Assembly: GCF_900094575.1 (NCBI RefSeq)
Contig: NZ_FMAE01000001.1
Location: 868,001 to 932,000 of the forward strand
Reading direction: 5' to 3'
DNA length: 64,000 nt
From: Bradyrhizobium yuanmingense
Lineage (GTDB): Bacteria; Pseudomonadota; Alphaproteobacteria; Rhizobiales; Xanthobacteraceae
Below the pieces are notes generated by a model. It saw nothing but the letters and a program-made list of their open reading frames with translations, was not told where the DNA came from and searched no databases. Both the position numbers and the translations under genes were made by a program. This document shows, piece after piece, positions 41,671-51,958 of the stretch (positions within the stretch are counted from its first letter, which is position 1; each line of letters starts with the position of its first letter).

Positions 41671-43614
41671 TCAACCGGCCTGCTTCACGCGCATGTACCA
41701 TTCGACGAGCCGGCGAACCTGACGTTCGGTATAGCCGCGCTCCACCATGCGTGCGACGAACTCGCCGTGCTTCTTCTCCGTCTCGCCGTCCTTCTTCGAA
41801 CCGAAGGAGATGACCGGAAGCAGGTCCTCGACCTGGGAGAATATCCGCTTTTCGATCACATCGCGAATCTTCTCGTAGGAGGTCCAGGTCGGGTTTTTGC
41901 CGCCGTTCTGGGCCCGGGAGCGTAACGAGAATTTGACGACCTCGTTGCGGAAGTCCTTGGGGTTGGCGATGCCCGCCGGCTTCTCGATTTTCGTCAGCTC
42001 CTGGTTCAAAAGCTCGCGATCGAGCAGCTGGCCGGTATCGGGATCCTTGAAGTCCTGGTCCTCGATCCAGGCGTCGGCATAGTCGACGTAGCGATCGAAC
42101 AGGTTCTGCCCATAATCCGAGTAGGATTCGAGATAAGCCTTCTGGATCTCGTTGCCGATGAACTCGGCGTAGCGCGGCGCGAGCTCGGCCTTGATGAACT
42201 CGAGATAGCGTTTCTCGGTCTCCTCAGGCAGCTGCTCGCGGCGGATCGCCTGCTCCAACGCGTACATCAGATGCACGGCGTCGGCAGCCACCTCCTGCGG
42301 ATCGTGGTTGAACGTCGCAGCCAGGATCTTGAAGGCGAATCGGGTCGAGGCGCCATCCATGCCCTCGTCGACACCGGCGGCGTCGCGATATTCTTGGACG
42401 CTGCGCGCCTTCGGATCGGATTCCTTCAGGCTCTCGCCGTCGTAGACCCGCATCTTGGCGAACAGGGTGGAGTTCTCGTGCTTGCGCAGGCGCGACATCA
42501 CCGAGAACCGCGCCAACGTCTCCAGCGTCGACGGCGCGCAAGGAGCCGAGGCGAGCTCGGAGCCCTGGATCAGCTTCTCGTAGATCTTCTGCTCCTCGGT
42601 GACCCTGAGGCAGTAGGGCACCTTGATGACGCAGATGCGGTCGATGAAGGCTTCGTTGTTCTTGTTGGCCTTGAAGCTCGCCCACTCGGCTTCGTTCGAG
42701 TGCGCCAGGATGATGCCGGTGAACGGGATCGCGCCGATATTCTCGGTGCCGATATAATTGCCTTCCTGGGTTGCGGTCAGCAACGGGTGCAGCATCTTGA
42801 TCGGCGCCTTGAACATCTCGACGAACTCGAGCACGCCCTGATTGGCGCGGTTGAGGCCGCCGGAATAGCTGTAGGCGTCGGGATCGTTCTGGGCGTAGGT
42901 CTCGAGCTTGCGGATGTCGACCTTGCCGACCAGCGAGGAGATGTCCTGGTTGTTCTCGTCACCGGGCTCGGTCTTGGCGATCGCGATCTGGCGCAGCCGC
43001 GACGGCTGGATCTTGGCGACCCGAAACTGGGAAATGTCGCCGCCGAACGCTTCCAGCCGCTTGTAGCACCACGGGCTCATCAGGCCGGTGAGGCGACGGC
43101 GCGGAATGCCGTACTTCTCCTCCAGCATCGGACCGAGCTGATCGGGATCGAACAGGCTGAGCGGGCTCTCGAACACGGGCGAGAGCTCGTCGCCGGCCTT
43201 GAGCACGTAGATCGGCTGCACTTCCATCAGCGACTTGAGCCGCTCGGCGAGCGAGGACTTGCCGCCGCCGACCGGGCCGAGCAAATAGAGGATCTGCTTG
43301 CGCTCTTCGAGACCTTGCGCCGCATGGCGGAAGAAACCGACGATGCGCTCGATGGTTTCTTCCATGCCGTAGAAGCCGGCGAAGGCTGGATAGGTGCGGA
43401 TGGTGCGGTTCAAAAAAATACGGCCAAGGCGAGGGTCCTTGGCCGTGTCAATCGTCTGAGGCTCACCGATCGCCGCTAGCAGTCGTTCAGCCGCGTTCGC
43501 GTATTTCATGGGATCGCTTCGACACGATTCCAGATATTCCGCCATCGACATGTCGTGCTGGCTTCTCGCCTCGAACGACCGAGCGAAAGCGTTGAATAGA
43601 GAATCGTTGTACAT
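41671..43614 (-). CDS. prkA: PrkA-family AAA+ ATPase/serine protein kinase
   Basis: 647 residues from ATG 43614 with GGAGAGG upstream. The Walker A motif GPVGGGKSS is at 113-121 within an AAA+ domain, and the C-terminal half has the PrkA kinase-like domain (LEFVEMFKAPIKMLHPLLTA, GIANPKDFRNEVVKFSLRSR). Homologues (YeaG in E. coli) act in nitrogen and stationary-phase stress; recent work on Bacillus PrkA suggests an ATP-dependent protease. It heads the prkA-yeaH-spoVR operon, driven by an EcfG-type promoter at 43649-43674. Confidence 0.95.
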   Translation of the reverse strand: MYNDSLFNAFARSFEARSQHDMSMAEYLESCRSDPMKYANAAERLLAAIGEPQTIDTAKDPRLGRIFLNRTIRTYPAFAGFYGMEETIERIVGFFRHAAQGLEERKQILYLLGPVGGGKSSLAERLKSLMEVQPIYVLKAGDELSPVFESPLSLFDPDQLGPMLEEKYGIPRRRLTGLMSPWCYKRLEAFGGDISQFRVAKIQPSRLRQIAIAKTEPGDENNQDISSLVGKVDIRKLETYAQNDPDAYSYSGGLNRANQGVLEFVEMFKAPIKMLHPLLTATQEGNYIGTENIGAIPFTGIILAHSNEAEWASFKANKNNEAFIDRICVIKVPYCLRVTEEQKIYEKLIQGSELASAPCAPSTLETLARFSVMSRLRKHENSTLFAKMRVYDGESLKESDPKARSVQEYRDAAGVDEGMDGASTRFAFKILAATFNHDPQEVAADAVHLMYALEQAIRREQLPEETEKRYLEFIKAELAPRYAEFIGNEIQKAYLESYSDYGQNLFDRYVDYADAWIEDQDFKDPDTGQLLDRELLNQELTKIEKPAGIANPKDFRNEVVKFSLRSRAQNGGKNPTWTSYEKIRDVIEKRIFSQVEDLLPVISFGSKKDGETEKKHGEFVARMVERGYTERQVRRLVEWYMRVKQAG

Positions 43615-43648
43615 GATCCCTCTCCGCGTGAGTTCCGCTACAAGCTGA

Positions 43649-43674
43649 AACGAAAGCAGTTACCGGACCGTTCC
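43649..43674 (-). promoter_or_regulatory. EcfG-type (general stress) promoter for prkA
   Basis: On the minus strand GGAAC (43674-43670), 17 bp, CGTT (43652-43649) gives the exact GGAAC-N16/17-CGTT consensus of alphaproteobacterial EcfG sigma factors. A start about 7 bp further on leaves a leader of some 27 bases with a good ribosome site before the ATG at 43614. Confidence 0.8.
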
Positions 43675-44468
43675 TCAGGCCGTTTCGAATCAGCGTGAGC
43701 ACATGACAATCATTGGACACCCTGGTGCCAACTCGACGCAACGCACAACGTAGGCACTCCATGAGTTACGAACAGGCACCTGCCTGTTATTTGTGCGAAT
43801 CTCTGTCTATTCTGGCTCATTTCCAGAAAATGTCACTCGGTCGCCACATCCGGGCGTTCCCGGGGATGGCCCCATCCGGCGGTGCAGCATAGCGATCGGG
43901 GAGCGGCGATCTTATGACGCTTGTACGGCGAAGCCTTGCGGTCCCCGTTCATCTTCCTGCTGCAATGCGGTGTGCTGGCAGCCTGTACGTCGCGGCAACG
44001 CGCAGCACCGTGTCACAGTCGCTGCCAGGCCAGGCCCACCCCGACGGATGACAACGCGATCGTTCTGCGCGTAGCGCCGGCTCGGGATGCTGCGGAGCTC
44101 TTCGCATGTCCGGTGTCGGCCTCAGCACGATCATTTCGTGACCGCGGCAATCTTCGAGCAAGATCTCCGCCATCGAACCCCGTGGCAGAAATTCAATGTC
44201 GATGCGGAGATCGCGGATGCGTAGGAGTGGATGACGACGACATGCCCGTTGGGGCAGCGAAGCGCTCAGATCGGCCGGATGGCGAACGACCTTTACGCAA
44301 CAGTGAGCGTGACCGCGGGGATCGCCATGATCGCGACGGAGTTACACTGGAGGGTATGACTCCCGCACCCTTGATTGGTTCCCTCCCGGGTGCATGTAGG
44401 CTAGAGGATAGCGCGTCAGGACCTTCGCGAAAACCCCTCGTCCGCAGGCTTGGAGATAAATAGGCATC
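43675..44468. other. Gene-free region of about 0.8 kb upstream of tal-pgi and prkA
   Basis: Longest frame on the plus strand (43921-44463) lacks a ribosome site and has Arg/Ser/Pro-rich composition of a random frame. On the minus strand a short frame at 43949-44173 opens with MAEILLEDCRGHEMIVLRP, which looks faintly like a response-regulator fragment, and a neighbouring frame joins it with a shift; this could be a decayed gene but cannot be named. Base composition is slightly less GC-rich than the genes. The last 130 bp must include the tal-pgi promoter; no confident elements were seen. Confidence 0.4.
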
Positions 44469-47318
44469 ATGAATCCCGTCAAAGAACTGGAAAAGCACGG
44501 ACAGGCGGTCTGGCTCGACTTCCTGGCCCGCGGTTTCATCGCCAAGGGCGACCTGAAGCGGCTGATCGACACCGACGGCGTCAAGGGCGTCACCTCCAAC
44601 CCGTCGATCTTCGAGAAGGCGATCGGCAGCTCGGACGAATATGACGCTCCGATCGGCAAGGCGCTGAAGCGCGGCGACCGCAATGTGGCCGACCTGTTCG
44701 AGGCCGTCGCGATCGAGGACATCCAGAACGCCGCCGACGTGCTGCGCCCGGTCTATGACCGCCTCAAGGGCGGCGACGGCTATGTCAGCCTGGAGGTCTC
44801 CCCCTATCTCGCAATGGACACATCAGGCACGGTCGCGGAGGCGCGGCGGCTCTGGAAGGACGTCGGTCGCAAGAACCTGATGGTGAAGGTGCCGGCGACG
44901 CCGGAGGGCCTGCCGGCGATCGAGCAGCTGATCAGCGAGGGCATCAGCATCAATATCACGCTGCTGTTCTCCAAGGCCGTCTATCTCGAGGTGGCCGAGG
45001 CCTACATCGCCGGTCTGGAGACCTACGTCGCCGGCGGCGGCGATCCGTCGCATGTGGCCAGCGTCGCCAGCTTCTTCGTCAGCCGGATCGATTCGGTGGT
45101 CGACAAGCAGCTGGACGAGAAGATCGCCCGCGCCAACGATCCGTCCGAGAAGGAACGTCTCGCCGCGCTCAAGGGCAAGGTGGCGATCGCCAACGCCAAG
45201 CTCGCCTATCAGGACTACAAGCGCCTGTTCGCAGGCCCGCGCTGGGAGAAGCTCGCCGCCAAGGGCGCCAAGCCGCAGCGCATGCTGTGGGCCTCCACCG
45301 GCACCAAGAACAAGGACTACAGCGACGTCCTCTATGTCGAGGAGCTGATCGGCCCCGACACCATCAACACCGTGCCGCCGGCAACGCTGGATGCGTTCCG
45401 CGACCACGGCAAGCCGCGCGACAGCCTGGAGGAGAACGTCGAGGACGCGAAGCGCGTGCTGGAGGAGCTGGAGCGCTCCGGCATCTCGCTCGATGCGATT
45501 GCCGAGGAGCTGGTCAAGGACGGCGTCAAGCTGTTTGCGGATGCCGCCGACAAGCTCTACGGCGCCGTCGCCCACAAGCGCGCCGTCGTGCTCGGGCCCG
45601 CACTCGACCGCCAGCAGCTCTCGCTGGGCGACGGGCTCGGCAAGGCGCTGGCCAAGACCACTGAGGAATGGCGGGCGTCGGCCAAGATCCGCAGGCTGTG
45701 GCAGCGCGACAAGTCGGTCTGGACCAGTGCGGACGAGGACAAATGGCTGGGCTGGCTCGACAGCCCGCACCAGGCCGACATTGCCGATTACGAGGACTAT
45801 GCGGGCCGCGTGAAGGGCCAGAAATTCTCCGACGCCGTCGTGCTCGGCATGGGCGGTTCCAGCCTCGGCCCCGAGGTGCTGGCGGAGACCTTCGGCAAGA
45901 AGCCCGGCTTCCCCAAGCTGCACGTGCTCGACTCCACCGATCCGGCACAAGTGCGGGCGATGGAGGCGAAGATCGACATCGCCAACACCGTCTTCATCGT
46001 CTCCAGCAAGTCCGGCGGCACCACCGAGCCGAACGCGATGAAGGACTATTTCCACAAGCAGGTTGCCAAGGCGGTGGGTGCAAAGGTGAAGACCGGCCAT
46101 CGCTTCATCGCGGTGACCGACCCCGGCTCGTCGCTGGAGAAGGCGGCGAAGAGCCTTCATTACGCCCGCATCTTCCATGGCGAGCCCTCGATCGGCGGAC
46201 GCTATTCGGTGCTCTCGCCCTTCGGCTTGGTGCCGGCGGCAACCGCGGGCATCGACGTCAAGAGCTTCGTCAAGCATGCGCTGGCGATGGCCCGCTCCTG
46301 TGGCCCCGATGTGCCGCCGTCCGAAAACCCGGGCGTGCAGCTCGGCCTTGCCATGGGTCTCGCCGGGCTCGAAGGCCGCGACAAGGTGACGATCCTGGCG
46401 TCGAAGAAGATCGCCGATTTCGGCGCCTGGGCCGAGCAGCTGATCGCGGAATCGACCGGCAAGGAGGGCAAGGGCCTGATCCCGATCGAGGGCGAGCCGC
46501 TGGGCGATCCCTCCGTCTACGGCAACGACCGCTTCTTCATCGACATCCGCGTTGAAGGCGAAGCGGACGCCGCACACGATTCCCAGCTTGCCGCGATCGA
46601 GGCGGCGGGTCACCCCGTGGTGCGCATCGTCATGAAGTCGATCGAGCATCTCGGCCAGGAATTCTTCCGCTTCGAGATGGCAACCGCCGTGGCCGGCAGC
46701 ATTCTCGGCATCAACCCGTTCGACCAGCCGGACGTCGAAGCAGCCAAGATCAAGACCCGCGAGCTCACCGCCGCGTTCGAGAAGGCCGGCAAGCTGCCGG
46801 CGGAAGAGCCGGTGGTCAGCACCAAGGAAGCCGATCTCTACACCGACGAGGCCAACGCCACGGCGCTACGCGCCGCCGGCGCCAATGGCGATCTCGGCTC
46901 CTGGCTGAAGGCACATCTGTCGCGATCCAACGACGGAGACTACGTCGCCCTGCTCGGCTACATCGCGCGCGACAAGGCCACGATCGACGCGCTTCAGGCC
47001 ATGCGCCTCGAGGTGCGCGAGAAGCGGCATGTCGCGACCTGCGCCGAGTTCGGCCCGCGCTTCTTGCACTCGACGGGACAGGCCTACAAGGGCGGGCCCG
47101 ACAGCGGCGTCTTCCTCCAGATCACCGCCGATGACGCCAAGGACCTGCCTGTGCCGGGCCAGAAGGCGAGCTTCGGCGTGATCAAGGCGGCGCAGGCGCG
47201 CGGCGATTTCGACGTGCTGACGGAACGCGGCCGGCGTGCGCTGCGGGTGCACCTGAAGGGTGGGCTCAAGAAAGGCCTCGCCGCGCTCAATGCAGCGCTC
47301 AACGACGCGCTGAACTAA
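44469..47318 (+). CDS. Bifunctional transaldolase / glucose-6-phosphate isomerase
   Basis: 949 residues, the sum of both enzymes. Residues about 1-360 are transaldolase ([33 protein letters not shown] with the Schiff-base Lys; [12 protein letters not shown]). Residues about 400-949 are phosphoglucose isomerase ([50 protein letters not shown]). The fusion links the non-oxidative pentose phosphate path with fructose-6-/glucose-6-phosphate exchange and is known in several rhizobia and cyanobacteria. It heads the run tal-pgi, gnd, zwf, pgl, gntK; gnd follows after 7 bp. Confidence 0.95.
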   Translation: MNPVKELEKHGQAVWLDFLARGFIAKGDLKRLIDTDGVKGVTSNPSIFEKAIGSSDEYDAPIGKALKRGDRNVADLFEAVAIEDIQNAADVLRPVYDRLKGGDGYVSLEVSPYLAMDTSGTVAEARRLWKDVGRKNLMVKVPATPEGLPAIEQLISEGISINITLLFSKAVYLEVAEAYIAGLETYVAGGGDPSHVASVASFFVSRIDSVVDKQLDEKIARANDPSEKERLAALKGKVAIANAKLAYQDYKRLFAGPRWEKLAAKGAKPQRMLWASTGTKNKDYSDVLYVEELIGPDTINTVPPATLDAFRDHGKPRDSLEENVEDAKRVLEELERSGISLDAIAEELVKDGVKLFADAADKLYGAVAHKRAVVLGPALDRQQLSLGDGLGKALAKTTEEWRASAKIRRLWQRDKSVWTSADEDKWLGWLDSPHQADIADYEDYAGRVKGQKFSDAVVLGMGGSSLGPEVLAETFGKKPGFPKLHVLDSTDPAQVRAMEAKIDIANTVFIVSSKSGGTTEPNAMKDYFHKQVAKAVGAKVKTGHRFIAVTDPGSSLEKAAKSLHYARIFHGEPSIGGRYSVLSPFGLVPAATAGIDVKSFVKHALAMARSCGPDVPPSENPGVQLGLAMGLAGLEGRDKVTILASKKIADFGAWAEQLIAESTGKEGKGLIPIEGEPLGDPSVYGNDRFFIDIRVEGEADAAHDSQLAAIEAAGHPVVRIVMKSIEHLGQEFFRFEMATAVAGSILGINPFDQPDVEAAKIKTRELTAAFEKAGKLPAEEPVVSTKEADLYTDEANATALRAAGANGDLGSWLKAHLSRSNDGDYVALLGYIARDKATIDALQAMRLEVREKRHVATCAEFGPRFLHSTGQAYKGGPDSGVFLQITADDAKDLPVPGQKASFGVIKAAQARGDFDVLTERGRRALRVHLKGGLKKGLAALNAALNDALN

Positions 47319-47325
47319 AGGAATA

Positions 47326-48330
47326 ATGCAGATGCAACTCGGCATGATCGGCCTCGGCCGAATGGGCGGCAACATCGTTCGCCGCCTGATGCGCCACGGG
47401 CATTCGACGGTGGTCTACGACAAGGACGCCAAGGCCGTCGCCGGTCTTGCCGCCGACGGCGCGGTCGGCTCGGCGACGCTGGAAGAGTTCGTCGCCAAGC
47501 TCGAGCGGCCGCGCACGGCCTGGGTGATGCTGCCGGCAGGACGCATCACCGAGACCACAATCGAGACGATCGCCGCCGTGATGCAGGAAGGCGACGTCAT
47601 CATCGACGGCGGCAACACCTTCTGGCAGGACGACGTCCGCCGCGGCAAGGCGCTGAAGGCGCGCGGCATCCATTATGTCGATGTCGGCACGTCAGGCGGC
47701 GTCTGGGGGCTCGACCGCGGTTACTGCATGATGATCGGCGGCGAGAAGCAGGTGGTCGACCGGCTCGATCCGATCTTCGCGGCGCTCGCGCCGGGCGCCG
47801 GCGACATTCCGCGCACGCCGGGGCGCCAGGGCCGCGATCCCCGCGTCGAGCAAGGCTACATCCACGCCGGGCCCGTCGGCGCAGGCCATTTCGTCAAGAT
47901 GATCCACAACGGCATCGAGTACGGCCTGATGCAGGCCTATGCCGAAGGTTTCGACATCCTCAGGAATGCCAATATCGAGGCTTTGCCGGCAGATCATCGC
48001 TACGATTTCGATCTCGCCGACATCGCTGAAGTGTGGCGGCGTGGCAGCGTGATTCCGTCCTGGCTGCTCGACCTCACCTCGACCGCCCTCGCCGACAGTC
48101 CGCAACTGTCGGAATATTCCGGCTTCGTGGAGGATTCCGGCGAAGGCCGCTGGACCGTGAATGCGGCGGTCGACGAGGCCGTGCCGGCCGAGGTTTTGAC
48201 CGCGGCGCTCTACACACGTTTCCGGTCCCGCAAAGAACACACCTTCGCCGAAAAAATTCTTTCGGCGATGCGTGCAGGGTTCGGCGGGCACAAGGAGCCG
48301 ACGCAGCCGGGCGCGGCGAAGCCGAAGTAA
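47326..48330 (+). CDS. gnd: 6-phosphogluconate dehydrogenase (decarboxylating), short form
   Basis: 334 residues from ATG 47326 (ATG 47332 also possible). The N-terminal [20 protein letters not shown] is the NAD(P) fold, [17 protein letters not shown] and [20 protein letters not shown] carry the catalytic Lys and His-Asn pair. This is the short, usually NAD-preferring type (GndA/YqeC-like), not the 470-residue type. It turns 6-phosphogluconate into ribulose 5-phosphate and CO2. Followed by zwf after 29 bp. Confidence 0.95.
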   Translation: MQMQLGMIGLGRMGGNIVRRLMRHGHSTVVYDKDAKAVAGLAADGAVGSATLEEFVAKLERPRTAWVMLPAGRITETTIETIAAVMQEGDVIIDGGNTFWQDDVRRGKALKARGIHYVDVGTSGGVWGLDRGYCMMIGGEKQVVDRLDPIFAALAPGAGDIPRTPGRQGRDPRVEQGYIHAGPVGAGHFVKMIHNGIEYGLMQAYAEGFDILRNANIEALPADHRYDFDLADIAEVWRRGSVIPSWLLDLTSTALADSPQLSEYSGFVEDSGEGRWTVNAAVDEAVPAEVLTAALYTRFRSRKEHTFAEKILSAMRAGFGGHKEPTQPGAAKPK

Positions 48331-48359
48331 CGCGTAAACCAAGCGAAGGCCGACCAACC

Positions 48360-49871
48360 GTGACAAAAGACCCGCAGCCAAAGCGCAAGCCGGACAATTG
48401 CGCCTTCGTCATCTTCGGCGTCACCGGCGATCTCACCCATCGCCTGGTGATGCCCTCGCTCTACAACCTGGCCGCCGAGCATCTTCTGCCGGAGAAATTC
48501 TGCGTCGTCGGCGTCGCCCGCAGGGGCCAGTCGGATGAGGAGCTTCGCGACAGCCTGCTGAAGGGCTTGCGGCAATTCGCGACGCGCCCGGTGGACGACG
48601 ACATCGCGACGAGGCTTTTGGAATGCGTGACCTTCGTCGAGGCCGACGCAAAGGATCCGCCCTCCTTCGACCGCCTGCGCCAGCATCTGGATTCGCTGGA
48701 ATGCGCGCAGGACACCGGCGGCAACCGGCTGTTCTATCTGGCAACGCCGCCGGCCGCGTTCGCGCCGACCGCGCGGGAGCTCGGCCGCACCGGCATGATG
48801 AGGGAGAACGGCGCCTGGCGGCGGCTCGTGATCGAAAAGCCGTTCGGCACCGATCTGGCCTCGGCCCGCGCGCTGAATGCCGAACTCTTGAAGATCATGG
48901 ACGAGCACCAGATCTACCGGATTGATCATTATCTCGGCAAGGAAACGGTGCAGAACATCCTGGTGCTGCGCTTTGCCAACGGCATGTTCGAGCCCATCTG
49001 GAATCGCAACCACATCGACCACATCCAGATCACCGTGGAAGAGAAGCTCGGGGTCGGCCACCGCGGCGGCTTCTATGATGCCACCGGCGCGCTGCGCGAC
49101 ATGGTGCCGAACCACCTGTTCCAGCTGATGTCGCTGGTCGCGATGGAGCCTCCCGCCCGCTTCGACGCACATTCCGTACGCTCCGAGAAGGCGGACGTGC
49201 TGACATCGATCCAGCTGCCCAGCCGGGAGGACGCACTGAAGAATTCGGTGCGCGCGCAATATCTCGCGGGCCGCAGCGGCGACGACGAGATCACGGACTA
49301 TCGCAAGACCGCGGACGTCAAGCCCGACAGCACCACCGAGACCTTTGTCGCGCTCAAGCTGATGATCGACAATTGGCGCTGGGCAGGCGTGCCGTTCTAC
49401 TTGCGCACCGGCAAGGCGCTCGGCCACAAGCGCACCGAAGTCGCGATCAAGTTCAAGCAGGCCCCGCTGTCGATGTTCTCAGGGACGGACGTCGACCGCC
49501 TGTCGCAGAACTTCCTCACCATCGGCATCGCGCCGACTGAGACCATCGAGCTGCAGTTCAACGCCAAGATCCCGGGGCCGAGCATCACCATCGACGGCGT
49601 CGAGATGAAGTTCCGCTATGGCGACTATTTCCGCGCCGATCCCTCGACCGGCTATGAGACGCTGATCTACGACTGCATGATCGGCGACAACATCCTGTTC
49701 CAGCGCGCCGACGGCATCGAGGCCGGCTGGCAGGCCGTGCAGCCGTTCCTGGACGCCTGGAAGAGCGCGGGCAGCAACGGCATCGAAACCTATGAAGCCG
49801 GCAGCGAAGGCCCTGCCTGCGCCGACGAGTTGCTCCGGCGCGACGGGCGAAGCTGGCGGAAGTTCTCGTGA
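48360..49871 (+). CDS. zwf: Glucose-6-phosphate 1-dehydrogenase
   Basis: 503 residues from GTG 48360, 29 bp after gnd; longer upstream frames overlap gnd out of phase. FVIFGVTGDLTHRLVMPSLY is the nucleotide-binding site, RIDHYLGKE the active-site motif with the catalytic His region, and EKPFGTDLASA the conserved EKPxG. It oxidises glucose 6-phosphate to the lactone. The stop overlaps the pgl start as TGATG. Confidence 0.96.
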   Translation: MTKDPQPKRKPDNCAFVIFGVTGDLTHRLVMPSLYNLAAEHLLPEKFCVVGVARRGQSDEELRDSLLKGLRQFATRPVDDDIATRLLECVTFVEADAKDPPSFDRLRQHLDSLECAQDTGGNRLFYLATPPAAFAPTARELGRTGMMRENGAWRRLVIEKPFGTDLASARALNAELLKIMDEHQIYRIDHYLGKETVQNILVLRFANGMFEPIWNRNHIDHIQITVEEKLGVGHRGGFYDATGALRDMVPNHLFQLMSLVAMEPPARFDAHSVRSEKADVLTSIQLPSREDALKNSVRAQYLAGRSGDDEITDYRKTADVKPDSTTETFVALKLMIDNWRWAGVPFYLRTGKALGHKRTEVAIKFKQAPLSMFSGTDVDRLSQNFLTIGIAPTETIELQFNAKIPGPSITIDGVEMKFRYGDYFRADPSTGYETLIYDCMIGDNILFQRADGIEAGWQAVQPFLDAWKSAGSNGIETYEAGSEGPACADELLRRDGRSWRKFS

Positions 49872-50620
49872 TGGCTCAGGCCGAGCAGCCGAAGCTGATC
49901 GTCGAGGCCGATGCCGAAGCTCTCGCCCGCGCCGCGGCCGAACGCGTGCTGGCGCGGATCGCGGCCAATCCCGGCCGGATTGCAATCTGCCTCACCGGCG
50001 GCTCCAGCCCGAGGACGCTGTATCAGTTGCTCAGCAGCGAGGCCTGGCGCGGCAGGATTCCGTGGGAGCGCGTGCACTGGTTCATCGGCGACGAGCGTTT
50101 CGTGCCCGACAGCGATCCCCTCAACAACATGGCGGTCGCCCGCGCGACCTTTCTCGATCGCCACGCGCCCGCCGGCCATATTCACCCGATCCCGACCACA
50201 GCCGACAATCCCGATGCCGCTGCGGAAGCCTATGCGCGTGAGCTGCAGGCCTTCTATGGCGGAGACCAGCTCGATCCCGCACGTCCGCTGTTCGATCTCG
50301 TCCTGATGGGCGCAGGACCGGACGGCCACACCGCCTCGCTGTTTCCCGGTTACCCCGAGATCGAGGAGACCCGACGCTGGGTCGTCGGCGTTCCCAAGGC
50401 GAACGTTGCGCCGTTCGTGCCGCGGGTCTCGCTCACCCTGCCCGCTTTGGCCTCCTGCCGCGAGATGCTGTTCGAGATTGCCGGGCACGACAAGCGGCCG
50501 ATCTTGACGCGCCTCTGCAATGGCGAGAATCTGCCGGCCTTGCGCGCGCGCTCGAACGGCGAGACCGTCTGGCTGGTCGACAAGGCCGCGCTTCCGGAGG
50601 ACATTCGTGGGCCGCGCTGA
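49871..50620 (+). CDS. pgl: 6-phosphogluconolactonase
   Basis: 249 residues from ATG 49871 (overlapping the zwf stop by one base). ICLTGGSSPRTLYQLLSS, HWFIGDERFVPDSDPLNNMA and GAGPDGHTASLFPG are the DevB/SOL-family signatures. It hydrolyses the lactone made by Zwf to 6-phosphogluconate, the branch point to gnd or the Entner-Doudoroff path. Overlapped at its 3' end by gntK. Confidence 0.95.
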   Translation: MAQAEQPKLIVEADAEALARAAAERVLARIAANPGRIAICLTGGSSPRTLYQLLSSEAWRGRIPWERVHWFIGDERFVPDSDPLNNMAVARATFLDRHAPAGHIHPIPTTADNPDAAAEAYARELQAFYGGDQLDPARPLFDLVLMGAGPDGHTASLFPGYPEIEETRRWVVGVPKANVAPFVPRVSLTLPALASCREMLFEIAGHDKRPILTRLCNGENLPALRARSNGETVWLVDKAALPEDIRGPR

Positions 50621-51149
50621 AGCACCCTGTGCATTGATCGTGATGGGCGTGTCGGGCTCGGGCAAGAGCACGGTCGCGAAGGCGCTCGGCGAGCGCCTCG
50701 GCTGGCGGTTCGAGGACGGCGACAGCTTCCATCCCGCCAGCAATGTCGAGAAGATGCGGGCCGGACATCCCCTCACCGACGAAGACCGCTGGCCCTGGCT
50801 GAATGCCATCGCCGACGAAATCGCGCGGGTCTGCGGCCGCGGCGAGCACGTCATCATCGCCTGCTCGGCGCTGAAGCACGCCTATCGAGACGTGCTGCTG
50901 CGCGGACGCGATGACGTCCGCTTCGTGTTCCTGAAGGGCACCAAGGAGCTGATCGCCGAACGGCTCGCGCAGCGCAAAGGGCACTTCATGCCGCCCGGAC
51001 TGCTCGCCAGCCAGTTCGAGACGCTGGAGCCGCCGGAGCCGGGCGAGCACGTCATCACCGTCTCGATCGACGAGACCGTCGAGGCGATCGTAGACGGCAT
51101 CGTGCGGCAGCTCAAACTGGGCGGCGCAACACCCAAGGTTCTGCCATGA
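50607..51149 (+). CDS. gntK: Gluconokinase
   Basis: 180 residues from GTG 50607, overlapping pgl by 14 bp; the first ATG would cut into the P-loop. P-loop GVSGSGKST is at 14-22, followed by FEDGDSFHPASNVEKMRAGH (gluconate/phosphate site), DEDRWPWL and IIACSALKHAYRDVLL, all typical of the thermoresistant GntK family. It makes 6-phosphogluconate from gluconate, feeding the same pool as Zwf-Pgl. Such gluconate could be made in the periplasm by a PQQ-dependent glucose dehydrogenase if one exists elsewhere. Confidence 0.94.
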   Translation: MGRAEAPCALIVMGVSGSGKSTVAKALGERLGWRFEDGDSFHPASNVEKMRAGHPLTDEDRWPWLNAIADEIARVCGRGEHVIIACSALKHAYRDVLLRGRDDVRFVFLKGTKELIAERLAQRKGHFMPPGLLASQFETLEPPEPGEHVITVSIDETVEAIVDGIVRQLKLGGATPKVLP

Positions 51150-51958
51150 CCCAAATCTCACTCGTGGTCTCCGACGTCGACGGCACGCTGCTGACCAAGG
51201 ACAAGACGCTGACGGAGCGCGCGAAGAACGCCGTGCAGCGGCTGCACCAGGCTGGCATCGGTTTCACCATCACCTCCAGCCGTCCGGCGATCGGCATGCG
51301 CTTCTTGATCGAGCCGCTGGCGCTGTGGCTGCCGGTTGGGCCGTTCAACGGCTCCTCGATCGTCGATCCCGAGATGCGGCCGGTCGAGCAGCACCTGATT
51401 CCAGCGCGCGCGGCCGAGCGCACCTTGCAGATCCTCCGCGACTACGGCGCCGACGTCTGGCTGTTCACCACCGACAAATGGCTGATCGACAATCCCAGCG
51501 GCAGCTACGTCGCGCACGAGCGGCACACGATCCGCTCCGATCCGACGATCGTGACTGACTTCTCGCCCTATCTTGCCAGCGCCTGTAAGATCGTCGGCGC
51601 CAGCGCCGACGCCGCCCGGCTCGAGGCGTGCGAGAAGGTGATGCAGGAAGCCCTCGGCAGCGCAGCGACCGCGGTGCGCTCGCAGACCTATTATCTCGAC
51701 ATCACCCCGCCGGGCTTCAACAAGGGCACGTTCGTGCAAGCGATGGCCAGGCGCCTCGGCATCTCGACCGACGCGGTCGCCACCATCGGCGACATGCAGA
51801 ACGACCTCGCCATGTTCCGCGTCAGCGGCACCTCGATCGCCATGGGCAACGCCGCCGACAACGTCAAGGACGAGGCGACGCACGTCACTGCGACCAACGA
51901 GCAGGACGGCTTTGCCGAGGCGATGGAGATGATCTTGACGCGGAATGGGGTGGGCTGA
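51146..51958 (+). CDS. HAD-superfamily sugar-phosphatase (Cof-like)
   Basis: 270 residues, start overlapping the gntK stop (ATGA). Motif I is SDVDGTLLTKDKTL with the nucleophile Asp, motif II TSSRPAIG, the Lys site is in FNKGTFVQAMARRLGI, and motif IV is GDMQNDLAMF. The C2B cap places it with Cof/YbiV-type phosphatases acting on sugar phosphates, consistent with its position at the end of the sugar-phosphate operon. Substrate unknown. Confidence 0.9.
   Translation: MTQISLVVSDVDGTLLTKDKTLTERAKNAVQRLHQAGIGFTITSSRPAIGMRFLIEPLALWLPVGPFNGSSIVDPEMRPVEQHLIPARAAERTLQILRDYGADVWLFTTDKWLIDNPSGSYVAHERHTIRSDPTIVTDFSPYLASACKIVGASADAARLEACEKVMQEALGSAATAVRSQTYYLDITPPGFNKGTFVQAMARRLGISTDAVATIGDMQNDLAMFRVSGTSIAMGNAADNVKDEATHVTATNEQDGFAEAMEMILTRNGVG

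Noticed and set aside
43715..43732. Sigma-54-like site TTGGCACCAGGGTGTCC upstream of prkA on the minus strand
   Set aside because: The -24 half fits but the -12 half reads TGTCC instead of TTGC; the EcfG site is far better and better placed.
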